A stretch of DNA of 64,000 bases from Bacteroidales bacterium (GTDB lineage: Bacteria; Bacteroidota; Bacteroidia; Bacteroidales; UBA4417). The notes beneath the pieces are model-generated. The model did not search any database, was not told the origin of the DNA, and saw only the letters and a program-made list of their open reading frames with translations. Made by a program: the position numbers and the translations under genes. The DNA is taken from NCBI GenBank assembly GCA_016707785.1, contig JADJGZ010000001.1, positions 248,001 through 312,000 on the forward strand, in the 5' to 3' direction. This document shows, piece by piece, positions 43,978-52,225 of the stretch (within the stretch, counting starts at the first letter, position 1; each line of letters starts with the position of its first letter).

Positions 43978-44910
43978 TTATTTGCCACCAAGACCGGGCT
44001 GCTGCTGTTGCATGATTTGCTGATATTTGGATGAATTGGCAGGATCCAATTCTTTCAGGATGTTGACAGCTTTTGTCTTATCCATAGGAGATGCTTGTGA
44101 ATAAACATTCAACAATTCATCCCGTTTTGCATCCATCATAAGCTGAAGTGTGAACAAACCTGGTTTTTCACGACCTGCACGTTGAAAATTCTCAAGGCAA
44201 TCATTTATGGCTGATCTGCCAAGATCTATATTATCGGTCATGATATCAAGTCCAAGGCGATGGTATTGATAAATGCCTTCCCTAAGCGGGCTGTAAGTGC
44301 TGTTCAGCATATTTTCCACTAGCCAGTAGCGGTTTTTCATGCTTTCAAACGCTTTCCAACCTCTTTCCGGGGCATTTTGTGCAGCATTGATAACTGCCCT
44401 GGCTTTTTCATAGTAAGGAGTGCCGCCAAACTTGGAATATGAATCACCATCAACAGCCAGCATGATATAAACATAGTAAGCCAATACAGAGGTTAAATTA
44501 GATGTAAATGCATCATCATTATAATCTAAAGGCTCAAACTCTACATAACGGAAATCAAAATCTTTATCGAGATAATTCAATAATGTAGTGTTGTAAGATG
44601 TTTTGTAAACCGGACGTTGAAGGATCACATTAATTTTTCCTTTGAATTGATCCGACGAAAGCCGGTCAGAGATTGTGATCAGAATGGAACATTCGATACG
44701 TTCTTCAGGCCTGAAAGTATAATTTGTCCACTTCCTGTTATTCACAAATTCATAGATCGATTGCTGAAGAGTTTGAAATACTTTACGTTCAGATCCTTCA
44801 ACCTGGGGTGCATTTACCTGGACCTGGCAAATAAATTCCTGTCCATTCACCCACATTGGCAGAGCGAATACTATGACAATAATAATCAGACGAAGTACTT
44901 TAATCATCAT
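43978..44910 (-). CDS. porD: type IX secretion system protein PorD (DUF4835)
   Basis: A 310-residue exported protein (signal peptide ending near VNG/QEF at about 24) matching the DUF4835 family now named PorD. Family-typical segments are the QVQVNAPQVEGSERKVFQTLQQSIYEFVNNRKWT start, the EFEPLDYNDDAFTSNLTSVLAYYVYI block and the C-terminal KAVNILKELDPANSSKY region. It is associated with T9SS function in Bacteroidota, and the subtilase at 325 is a likely client of that system. It lies between coaBC and recN, each within about 50 bases. Confidence 0.9.
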   Translation of the reverse strand: MMIKVLRLIIIVIVFALPMWVNGQEFICQVQVNAPQVEGSERKVFQTLQQSIYEFVNNRKWTNYTFRPEERIECSILITISDRLSSDQFKGKINVILQRPVYKTSYNTTLLNYLDKDFDFRYVEFEPLDYNDDAFTSNLTSVLAYYVYIMLAVDGDSYSKFGGTPYYEKARAVINAAQNAPERGWKAFESMKNRYWLVENMLNSTYSPLREGIYQYHRLGLDIMTDNIDLGRSAINDCLENFQRAGREKPGLFTLQLMMDAKRDELLNVYSQASPMDKTKAVNILKELDPANSSKYQQIMQQQQPGLGGK

Positions 44911-44931
44911 TCAGGGTGTATAATAATCAGA

Positions 44932-46131
44932 TTATGGTTGACAAGCTTTAAGATAATCCAGTATATCACAAGCAACCAGCACTTTTGATTTTTTTTCGTA
45001 TTCAATTACCTGGCCAGATTTACCAATAATTGAGATTTGATTGGTCGAAAATCCAAAACCAGCGCCCTCTGTCCTTAAAGAATTAAGAACGATGAAATCG
45101 AGGTTTTTCGTATATAATTTTTGTCTGGCGTTTTCAATTTCATGATTTGTTTCAAGCGCAAAGCCAATCAGAAGCTGGTTTTCCTTTTTATTTTTTCCCA
45201 GTTCCGAGAGAATATCCTTCGTGCGTGTTAATGCAAGGGTAATCGTATCAGCAGATTTCTTGATTTTTTCAGCAGCAGATTGTGTTGGTTTATAATCAGC
45301 AACAGCTGCAGCCATTATGCAAGTATTTGTATCTGGAAATACTTCCATACATTTTTCAAACATTTCACCGGCAGTATTTACCTGAATGATTTGGATTCCG
45401 GGATGTTGCGGTAATTCTTTTACTGGGCCGCTTATCAGGATAACATCAGCACCCCTGTTTGCCGCTTCAAGAGCAAGTGCATTGCCCATTTGTCCTGATG
45501 AATGATTACTTATAAACCTGACCGGATCGATAGGTTCAAGTGTGGGTCCACTGGTAATAAGGAATTTATGTCCTTTAAATGATTCTGAATTTTTAAAATG
45601 GAGACTTATAATCTCAACAATTTTCTCAGGCTCTTCCATTCTGCCAAAACCAGAAAGGCCGCTGGCCAATTCACCTTCTGTTGGTTTAATGAGGATATTC
45701 CCAAATGAAACCAGGCGACTAATATTGTCCTGAGTAGTGGGATGATTGAACATATCGACATCCATTGCAGGTGCAAAGAAAACAGGGCACCTGGCTGCCA
45801 GGTAGGTAGCCATAAGAAGGTTATCTGTAATCCCTGTTGACATTTTAGCCATTGTATTGGCTGATAATGGAGCTATCAGGTATACATCTGCCCAGGAACC
45901 CAATTCTATATGGCTATGCCATCTGCCATCAGATTCACTAAAAGGCTCAATTGAGACCGGATTCTGTGAAAGCGCGGAGAGTGTAAGAGGTGTAACGAAA
46001 TCACAGGCTGCTTTCGTCATTACTACTTTGACTTCAGCACCCTGTTTGATCAATAACCTGATAAGAATAGGAATTTTATAAGCAGCAATACTTGCAGTTA
46101 TTCCAATCAGGATTTTTTTGCCTCTTAGCAT
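44932..46131 (-). CDS. coaBC: bifunctional phosphopantothenoylcysteine decarboxylase/phosphopantothenate-cysteine ligase
   Basis: Catalyses two consecutive steps of coenzyme A synthesis. The 399-residue protein has an N-terminal flavin-dependent CoaC half (GITASIAAYK, catalytic His in GRWHSHIELG, PAMDVDMFNHP) and a C-terminal CoaB half beginning near residue 190 (KFLITSGPTLEPIDPVRFISNHSSGQMG) with AAAVADY and the Lys-rich nucleotide segment. Within an operon between rpoZ and porD. Confidence 0.96.
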   Translation of the reverse strand: MLRGKKILIGITASIAAYKIPILIRLLIKQGAEVKVVMTKAACDFVTPLTLSALSQNPVSIEPFSESDGRWHSHIELGSWADVYLIAPLSANTMAKMSTGITDNLLMATYLAARCPVFFAPAMDVDMFNHPTTQDNISRLVSFGNILIKPTEGELASGLSGFGRMEEPEKIVEIISLHFKNSESFKGHKFLITSGPTLEPIDPVRFISNHSSGQMGNALALEAANRGADVILISGPVKELPQHPGIQIIQVNTAGEMFEKCMEVFPDTNTCIMAAAVADYKPTQSAAEKIKKSADTITLALTRTKDILSELGKNKKENQLLIGFALETNHEIENARQKLYTKNLDFIVLNSLRTEGAGFGFSTNQISIIGKSGQVIEYEKKSKVLVACDILDYLKACQP

Positions 46132-46149
46132 GATTTGCGTGAAACAACG

Positions 46150-46485
46150 TTAGAAATCAGTGGCGTTTTCTTTCAATGGATTGCGATAGAATATCTGGCT
46201 ATTCAGGAATTCATTGGTAGAAATCAAGGTTGGCTTTGGAAGGTGTTCATAATACTTAGCCAATTCAATTTGCTCCCTGTTTTCGAATACCTCTTCGAGA
46301 TTATCGCTAGGTGTAGCAAATTCTTCAATTTTGCTATTTAACTCTTCCTTGATCTCCTGAGCGATCTGGTTAGATCTTTTAGCAAGAATTGCAACTGATT
46401 CGTAAATATTTCCGGTTGGAGCATTCAATTCTCTCATGTTCCTGGTAACCGTGGTTGTTTCGATTTTCAGTTTTTTGTAATCCAT
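46150..46485 (-). CDS. rpoZ: RNA polymerase omega subunit
   Basis: A 111-residue omega/RPB6-like protein. The core NAPTGNIYESVAILAKRSNQIAQEIKEEL matches the helical pair by which omega latches the beta' subunit. The remainder is a Bacteroidota-type extension. It sits 33 bases after bamD and 18 bases before coaBC. Confidence 0.9.
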   Translation of the reverse strand: MDYKKLKIETTTVTRNMRELNAPTGNIYESVAILAKRSNQIAQEIKEELNSKIEEFATPSDNLEEVFENREQIELAKYYEHLPKPTLISTNEFLNSQIFYRNPLKENATDF

Positions 46486-46518
46486 GGTATATTAGATGGG
46501 TTAAAAATGATTTTTACA

Positions 46519-47316
46519 CTAATTTAATTTCATCTCTTTCAGAAGATTCTTTTGAATTGCCGAAGATTCAGATGCATAGGCACCAGCAGGGAATTCTGAG
46601 TGAATAACTTTGAAAGCTTCCAGGGCTGCTTCCAGCCTTTCCTTTTTCTTTTCCTGAACACTGTTTACTGCATATTCATACTTAGCATCCAGCAGCGAAT
46701 AGAGAACTTTTTCCCTCTCTTTGGTATCAGGGTATTCTTTTAACAGATTATTCAAAGCAAGTATTGCGGCTTTATAATCATCCATTTTGTAATAGAGCAT
46801 TGCAATATCAAAAGCCTTCTTTTCGAGTTTTTCTCTTAATTCATCAATGAGTTGATTACATTGATCAATCCTTTGACTATTTGGATACTGGTTTATGAAT
46901 AACTGCAGAGAAGCTATGGCAGCTTGAGTATTGGTCTGATCAAGACTTGGTGCCGGAGAATCATGATAACTGCAATAAGCACTCATAAATGCACATTCTT
47001 CAGCATATTGGCTGCTAGGGTAACTGGAGGTAAAATTGCCAAAATAATAGCCTGCCAGGATGTAATCCTTTTCTTTATAGTAGCAATAAGCATTATAATA
47101 GGCAATCTTTTCAGCTCGTTCAGTACCTCTGAAGAAAACCAGAATCTGATCAAATAACTGTTGAGCTTTATAATATTCTCCGTCATCATAGAATTCGATA
47201 GCCTTCGTATACTTCAGTTCATTGTCAGAACTTTTCAGTAACTTCTGGTATTTACTGCATGATGTGAATACAAGAACAGCAGAGAATAATAAGATAAGAT
47301 AACGCCTTTTTACCAT
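46519..47316 (-). CDS. bamD: outer membrane assembly lipoprotein BamD
   Basis: An essential lipoprotein of the BAM complex, which inserts beta-barrel proteins into the outer membrane. From the ATG at 47316 the product is 265 residues with lipobox Cys20 (FTSC), followed by KYQKLLKSSD and TPR-like helical repeats: YYKAQQLFDQILVFF, AEECAFMSAYC, AIASLQLFINQYPNSQ and AILALNNLLKEYPDT. A longer frame to 47331 overlaps the TACTTTTG box and is unlikely. It heads the bamD-rpoZ-coaBC-porD-recN-fabI run. Confidence 0.95.
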   Translation of the reverse strand: MVKRRYLILLFSAVLVFTSCSKYQKLLKSSDNELKYTKAIEFYDDGEYYKAQQLFDQILVFFRGTERAEKIAYYNAYCYYKEKDYILAGYYFGNFTSSYPSSQYAEECAFMSAYCSYHDSPAPSLDQTNTQAAIASLQLFINQYPNSQRIDQCNQLIDELREKLEKKAFDIAMLYYKMDDYKAAILALNNLLKEYPDTKEREKVLYSLLDAKYEYAVNSVQEKKKERLEAALEAFKVIHSEFPAGAYASESSAIQKNLLKEMKLN

Positions 47317-47320
47317 TTTG

Positions 47321-47328
47321 CAAAAGTA
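47321..47328 (-). promoter_or_regulatory. -7 box abutting bamD, possible leaderless start
   Basis: Minus-strand TACTTTTG, an exact TAnnTTTG match, ends only 4 bases before the bamD ATG. If it is used, transcription would start at or next to the start codon. Confidence 0.45.
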
Positions 47329-47434
47329 CAAATTTTGGATGAATATTAATAACGCAATTTATACAGCCTTATTGTCACTGAAAAATTATGTTATATTACT
47401 TATTTACTGTTAGTTAAATTTATTTCTGATGGTT

Positions 47435-47460
47435 GTATTCTGTAGCTTCATTCAGAATAC
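47435..47460 (-). terminator. possible hairpin after the photolyase gene
   Basis: GTATTCTG (47435-47442) and CAGAATAC (47453-47460) form 8 bp around a ten-base loop just past the photolyase stop. No T tract follows on the minus strand, so it may be an RNA-stabilising hairpin and not a terminator. Confidence 0.35.
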
Positions 47461-47468
47461 CAGTTAAT

Positions 47469-48791
47469 CTATCCCTTAACAACTGCATATGCTTCCAGGC
47501 AACGTTTCCGGGCGAATGAATGATCGACAATCCTGGATGGGTATTCACCTGATTCCAGTTCAGGAATCCACTTCCTGATATAGATCAGATTCGGGTCAAA
47601 TCTTTGGGTCTGAGTATCCGGATTAAATATTCTGAAATATGGGGCTGAATCACAGCCTGTACCTGCCGCCCATTGCCAATTACCATTGTTGGAGGAAAGT
47701 TCAAAATCCATTAATTTTTCAGCAAACCAGGATTCCCCCCACCTCCAATCTATCAAAAGATCTTTTACTAGAAAAGAAGCTGTAATCATTCTGACCCTAT
47801 TATGCATAAAGCCAGTCGCAGCTAACTCCCTCATCCCGGCATCTACCAATGGATAGCCTGTTTTTCCCTCACACCAGCGGCTAAATTCCGCCTCATTATT
47901 CCTCCATTGAATTCGATCATAAACTGGCTTAAAACTATTCTCCACAACATGAGGATAATGCCATAAAATCTGCATAAAAAACTCTCTCCATATAAGTTCA
48001 TTCAGCCAGGTAACATTTAGTACCAGGGCTTTATGTATTATTTCCCTGATACTTATCGTACCAAAACGCAAATGAATACTCAATCGGGAGGTAGCATCCA
48101 GGTGTGGAAAGTCCCTTACAGCATCATATTCTTTAATCTTACATTCATCAATTGCAGGTGCTTGAAAAATCCCTTTAATTTCAGTAAAGCCAAGTGATTC
48201 TAATGATGGGAAATTGAAGTTACCTGAAGCGAATTTAAACAGATGACTTTTGCTGATATTTTGTGGCTTAAAAGAATCCTGCTCTGATTGGAATTTGCTC
48301 TTCCAGGCATTGCTGTAAGGAGTGAATATGGTATAAGTGCCACCCTGAATCTTGCTGATTTCATTCTTTTCAAAAATTACCTGGTCTTTGGCAGTTACAA
48401 ATGCGATCCCTTTCTTTGAAAGCATTTCATTTACTGCTTCATCCCTTTTAACAGCATAGGGTTCATAATCATGATTGGCATATACAGCCTGCACGTTGTA
48501 AACACCAGCCAGGTTCTCCATAACTTTTAAAGGAGTCCCTTTTTGAATAAGAATTCCGGAGTTTACTTCAGCCAATTGCAAATGAATGCCATTTAGAGCC
48601 TGGTAGATAAAACTGATTCGGGGGTCTTGTTTTTTTAGAGGGGCAAGTATTTCGTCATCAAAGATAAATACTGGCAACACTTTATAGCCTGATTCAAGAG
48701 CTTTGATGAGAGAGGTGTTGTCGTGGAGTCGAAGATCCCTTCGAAACCAATGTATAACCACTGGCTCCTGTATGCTTTTGCTGATATCCAT
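47469..48791 (-). CDS. phr: deoxyribodipyrimidine photolyase
   Basis: A 440-residue flavoprotein of the photolyase/cryptochrome family that repairs UV-induced pyrimidine dimers with blue light. The N-terminal antenna domain begins with VIHWFRRDLRLHDNTSL. The C-terminal FAD domain has ELIWREFFMQILW, DAGMRELAATGFMHNRVRM, and SSNNGNWQWAAGTGCDSAPYFRIFNP, which carries the tryptophans and Asn of class I CPD photolyases. Cryptochrome function cannot be excluded by sequence. A TAATTTTG box precedes the gene. Confidence 0.93.
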   Translation of the reverse strand: MDISKSIQEPVVIHWFRRDLRLHDNTSLIKALESGYKVLPVFIFDDEILAPLKKQDPRISFIYQALNGIHLQLAEVNSGILIQKGTPLKVMENLAGVYNVQAVYANHDYEPYAVKRDEAVNEMLSKKGIAFVTAKDQVIFEKNEISKIQGGTYTIFTPYSNAWKSKFQSEQDSFKPQNISKSHLFKFASGNFNFPSLESLGFTEIKGIFQAPAIDECKIKEYDAVRDFPHLDATSRLSIHLRFGTISIREIIHKALVLNVTWLNELIWREFFMQILWHYPHVVENSFKPVYDRIQWRNNEAEFSRWCEGKTGYPLVDAGMRELAATGFMHNRVRMITASFLVKDLLIDWRWGESWFAEKLMDFELSSNNGNWQWAAGTGCDSAPYFRIFNPDTQTQRFDPNLIYIRKWIPELESGEYPSRIVDHSFARKRCLEAYAVVKG

Positions 48792-48819
48792 AGATAATCC
48801 GGTGCAAGAATTATAAATT

Positions 48820-48827
48820 CAAAATTA
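48820..48827 (-). promoter_or_regulatory. -7 promoter box of the photolyase gene
   Basis: Minus-strand TAATTTTG, an exact TAnnTTTG match, 28 bases before the ATG at 48791. Confidence 0.5.
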
Positions 48828-48961
48828 CGTTGCTTATGCTTAGCAAAGTCCCAAAAAAAGTTAAGAGATTTTATAGTCAAATTTCAATAGTACTTCATTA
48901 TTAACCTGAATTGGTTGATAATGTTTTTTTTTGTCTGACTGACCAGCAAGCAAGAATTCCT

Positions 48962-48969
48962 TAGTTTTG
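48962..48969 (+). promoter_or_regulatory. -7 promoter box of the alpha-oxoamine synthase gene
   Basis: TAGTTTTG matches TAnnTTTG exactly, 42 bases before the GTG start at 49012. Confidence 0.45.
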
Positions 48970-49011
48970 CAACAGCAATCTGATTTAAAATTAACCTAAA
49001 AATTAAGCGCA

Positions 49012-50262
49012 GTGGATCTTTTTGAAAAACGGGTAAAAAACTTGGGCCCATTAGGTATGTATGCAAAGAAGGCAGACGGGTATTTCATGTTTCCAAAACT
49101 TGAAGGTGAGATTAGCAATAAAATGATTTTCAGGGGCAAAGAAAGATTGATCTGGAGCCTGAATAACTATCTTGGACTCGCCAATCATCCGGAAGTGAGG
49201 AAAGCAGATGCAGAAGCAGCAGAAAGATGGGGACTGGCTTATCCTATGGGAGCTCGTATGATGAGTGGCCAGACAGATTTTCATGAAAAGCTTGAAAGGG
49301 AACTCGCATCCTATGTAAAAAAAGAAGCTGCTTATCTTTTCAATTTCGGGTACCAGGGAATGCTATCAGTAATTGATGCTATGCTCGACAGAAATGATGT
49401 TGTAGTGTATGATAGTGAAGCACATGCCTGCATAATTGATGGGTTGAGATTACATATGGGAAAACGGTTTGTTTATCCACATAATAATATTGACAATCTG
49501 AGAAAAGGATTAGAAAGAGCCACCCGGCTTACCGACCAATCAGGTGGAGGAATTCTGGTGATTACTGAAGGAGTGTATGGAATGACAGGGGATCTTGGGA
49601 AGATTGATGAGATTGTAGAATTAAAGAAAGAGTTTAATTTCCGCCTCCTTATTGATGATGCGCATGGATTCGGCACAATGGGTCCAACCGGGGCAGGTAC
49701 AGATGAACATTTTGGTGTACAGGATGGTGTTGATATGTACTTTGGCACTTTTGCCAAAGCCATGGCTGGAATTGGTGGCTTCGTAGCTACTACAGAACCT
49801 GTAATTGACTTCCTGAAACACAATATGAGGTCCCAGATTTTTGCAAAATCACTGCCTATGCCTATGGTAATCGGAGCCTTGAAAAGACTTGAGATTGTAA
49901 GGACTCAACCAGAGTACAGGGAAAAGCTATGGCTAATTGTAAATGCTCTGCAAAAAGGACTGGTCGACTCAGGTTTTAATATTGGACCTTCAGGATCGCC
50001 TGTTACTCCTGTAATGCTCAATGGCACCATACCTGAAGCTACCAATATCACAGTTGACCTAAGAGAAAACTATAATATATTCTGTTCAATTGTAACCTAC
50101 CCAGTTGTGCCTAAAGGAGTGATTCTGATCAGGTTAATTCCAACTGCAGATCATACACTTGAAGATGTAAGATATACTATAGAAGCTTTTAAGGAAATCC
50201 GCAAGAAACAGGATGAAGGAGTTTATTCATCCGCCCAGATAGCTGATATAGGGCAACTGTAA
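49012..50262 (+). CDS. alpha-oxoamine synthase, serine palmitoyltransferase-like
   Basis: A 416-residue PLP enzyme of the group that condenses an amino acid with an acyl-CoA and releases CO2. Conserved elements are NNYLGLANHPEV, the substrate loop MMSGQTDFHEKLERELA, DSEAHACIIDGLRL, LIDDAHGFGTMGPTGAGTDEHFG and the PLP-lysine segment GTFAKAMAGIGGFV. In Bacteroidota such enzymes include serine palmitoyltransferase, which starts sphingolipid synthesis; glycine C-acetyltransferase and BioF are the alternatives. No biotin or threonine-catabolism gene is adjacent, which mildly favours the sphingolipid role. The start is GTG. A membrane-protein gene follows after 120 bases. Confidence 0.82.
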   Translation: MDLFEKRVKNLGPLGMYAKKADGYFMFPKLEGEISNKMIFRGKERLIWSLNNYLGLANHPEVRKADAEAAERWGLAYPMGARMMSGQTDFHEKLERELASYVKKEAAYLFNFGYQGMLSVIDAMLDRNDVVVYDSEAHACIIDGLRLHMGKRFVYPHNNIDNLRKGLERATRLTDQSGGGILVITEGVYGMTGDLGKIDEIVELKKEFNFRLLIDDAHGFGTMGPTGAGTDEHFGVQDGVDMYFGTFAKAMAGIGGFVATTEPVIDFLKHNMRSQIFAKSLPMPMVIGALKRLEIVRTQPEYREKLWLIVNALQKGLVDSGFNIGPSGSPVTPVMLNGTIPEATNITVDLRENYNIFCSIVTYPVVPKGVILIRLIPTADHTLEDVRYTIEAFKEIRKKQDEGVYSSAQIADIGQL

Positions 50263-50382
50263 ATATTGCAAGAATTATTATTATCTTTAAATCTGGTTCT
50301 GATAGCATAGAATCAGGGTTTGTTGATTTTTAATAATCGAATGGAAATAGCTTATTCCACGTTATTAATTTCATAGAACACA

Positions 50383-51234
50383 ATGAAATTAATAAAAGCA
50401 GGATATTTTATATTTGAAAAGATGAACTCAACTCCGGGAAAATTTGCAGGAATCTTAGTCAATTCTACAGTCTATTATCTGTTAGCTTATTTCATTATTT
50501 ACTTCTTCTTTCAGTTAGTGACTGCTTTTACTGCCAGTTACTTTGACATTCCAGCCATACTTTACCACAACAAAGTACTTTTTATTGTTGATGCCCATTC
50601 ATGGACATTTGATTCCGTGAAGATGGTTTTCTCTTCTGGTTGCACTATATCACTCGTTTTTGGTTTGATTGGACTGGTAGTATTCATCAAGGCGATGACA
50701 TTGGAAGGTGTACTTAAGCTATTATTTTTCTGGGTATTTGTACATGGCCTCAATATGTTTGTGGGGTCAATAGTTCTTGGGGCATTCATTTATGAAGGGA
50801 TGGGATATGTGTATGAATGGATGTACTTCAAAGAAACAGAGAGAATGCTCTTGTTATTTTTAGGCTTACTTATCATCCTTGGGACTGGCAGCCTGCTGGT
50901 CAAGCCAATGTATCTCTCTGCGAATTCCTATTATAATTCAAGCAGACATGAAACCCGGAGGGCATTCAAGTTGCAGCAATTTATTTATCCTTACCTGATT
51001 TCAACCATTATAATTATCTTCATTCGTTTCCCTCTCTCAATATATGAGCTTTTGCTGATCATCACTCCGGGATTTATTCTGATCCCCCTATTTTTGGGAT
51101 TTCACAGAAATACCATCTTTTTTTTCGATGAGAAAGAGAAGTCTATTAGGTATATGCTTCGTCCTATGGTTGTAACCATAATCGCACTCGTTGCTTTCAG
51201 AATACTTTTAGGAATTGGAATCAGGATAGGATAA
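50383..51234 (+). CDS. polytopic membrane protein, function unknown
   Basis: I do not recognise the family. The 283-residue protein has about seven hydrophobic segments: near 22-45, 80-105, 110-135, 152-172, 200-225, 225-245 and 262-280. It has no signal peptide, recognisable catalytic motif or repeat. Polar loops include HSWTFDSVK and a SSRHETRRAFK stretch. It follows the oxoamine synthase on the same strand after 120 bases without a clear terminator, so cotranscription is possible; a lipid-related role would be a guess. Confidence 0.75.
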   Translation: MKLIKAGYFIFEKMNSTPGKFAGILVNSTVYYLLAYFIIYFFFQLVTAFTASYFDIPAILYHNKVLFIVDAHSWTFDSVKMVFSSGCTISLVFGLIGLVVFIKAMTLEGVLKLLFFWVFVHGLNMFVGSIVLGAFIYEGMGYVYEWMYFKETERMLLLFLGLLIILGTGSLLVKPMYLSANSYYNSSRHETRRAFKLQQFIYPYLISTIIIIFIRFPLSIYELLLIITPGFILIPLFLGFHRNTIFFFDEKEKSIRYMLRPMVVTIIALVAFRILLGIGIRIG

Positions 51235-51254
51235 ACCCCACTTACATTTTGATA

Positions 51255-51575
51255 TCAGAAAACTGGCAATGACTGATCAACATCATTAGCCCATTGATAG
51301 ATCCCACCCTCAAGAATGGACACATTTTTCATTTTCATTTTCTCCCTGAGAAAAAGGTAGGGAGCTTCACTTTTCACTCCATAAAGGCAATAAATCACTA
51401 CGGGAATATTTTTTGCAATCAAATCCATTTTTTCCGGTAAATCTACCTGGGGAATATTAATAGCACCGGGAATATGACACTCTTCAAATTTTATTGGGTC
51501 ACGTGTGTCAATGATCTGAATATCCTCTCCCTGGTCCAATTTGGTTTTCAAATCGATGGAACTAATATGTCGCAT
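51255..51575 (-). CDS. single-domain rhodanese-like protein
   Basis: A 106-residue rhodanese fold, from the ATG at 51575 (MRHISSIDLKTKLDQ). The frame opens to 51611, but the extra residues do not match the family. The IIDTRDPIKFEECHIPGAINIPQ motif is typical. The active-site loop CLYGVKSEA has the catalytic Cys, with Lys where many have Arg, so sulfur transfer is plausible. A partner protein cannot be inferred. Confidence 0.87.
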   Translation of the reverse strand: MRHISSIDLKTKLDQGEDIQIIDTRDPIKFEECHIPGAINIPQVDLPEKMDLIAKNIPVVIYCLYGVKSEAPYLFLREKMKMKNVSILEGGIYQWANDVDQSLPVF

Positions 51576-51632
51576 GTTATTTTCAGGGATTATATCAATA
51601 GCTGAATACAAATATAGAAATGATATACAAAT

Positions 51633-51664
51633 AAAAAAAGGAGCTTATTCAGCTCCTTTTCTTA
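51633..51664 (-). terminator. intrinsic terminator of the small lipoprotein gene
   Basis: GGAGCT (51640-51645) pairs with AGCTCC (51651-51656) around a five-base loop, extended by A/T pairs. On the minus strand it runs into seven T residues. The plus strand also has a short T run. Confidence 0.85.
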
Positions 51665-51684
51665 ATAAGGATTTAACTCCTTAA

Positions 51685-51921
51685 TTACTTGATGAGCTTC
51701 TTTGCTAATGAATCAGCATGAGCAGCAGCTGCAATTGAATCAGCTGTTACTTTTGCTAATGAATCCATTTTAGCCTGCTCAGCAGCTTGTACCTGTGCTA
51801 ATGAATCAGCAAGTAAAGTTGAATCAGCTACTTCTTTAGCTCTTTTTTCTTCTGCGCTAGGGCCACATGCAACAACAGCAACCATACCAGCAACGAGTAA
51901 TAATGCGAATAATTTTTTCAT
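51685..51921 (-). CDS. small lipoprotein with DSLA-type repeats
   Basis: A 78-residue protein with a lipobox at Cys19 (VVAC). The mature part is about 58 residues, very rich in Ala, Ser, Asp, Lys and Leu, with a recurring ADS-LA pattern (ADSLAQ, MDSLAK, ADSIAA, ADSLAK) expected to form one amphipathic, possibly trimeric, coiled coil. The design is reminiscent of Lpp-like spacer lipoproteins, by analogy only. A consensus -7 box and a strong terminator make it a compact single-gene unit, so it may be abundant. Confidence 0.85.
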   Translation of the reverse strand: MKKLFALLLVAGMVAVVACGPSAEEKRAKEVADSTLLADSLAQVQAAEQAKMDSLAKVTADSIAAAAHADSLAKKLIK

Positions 51922-51946
51922 GACGCGGTTTAATTAAAAAACGCTG

Positions 51947-51954
51947 CAAAAGTA
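51947..51954 (-). promoter_or_regulatory. -7 promoter box of the small lipoprotein gene
   Basis: Minus-strand TACTTTTG, an exact TAnnTTTG match, 25 bases before the ATG at 51921. Confidence 0.55.
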
Positions 51955-52190
51955 CTGCTATTTTCATTGATGTAACATCTTTCTAACATAAAAATCAAAA
52001 ATATTTTTTTTAATCCTGTATGTCCCTAATATTCAGATTATTAACATTTTGCTTGTTGATAACTTTTTTGTTTAATCAAATAATATAAGTAGCATCCTCA
52101 AAGGATTTTGGTTGGCAATATCTAAATATTGATGCTGTTATAATATGAAAATCTTCATAATGGGCAGAACTAGGTCACAGATTTATTGTG

Positions 52191-52198
52191 TAAGTTTG
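52191..52198 (+). promoter_or_regulatory. -7 promoter box of rarA
   Basis: TAAGTTTG matches TAnnTTTG exactly and ends 27 bases before the TTG at 52226. It lies inside the longest open frame, supporting the shorter rarA start. Confidence 0.45.
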
Positions 52199-52225
52199 TA
52201 TAGAAAATCAAATCCTTGTTCGAGA

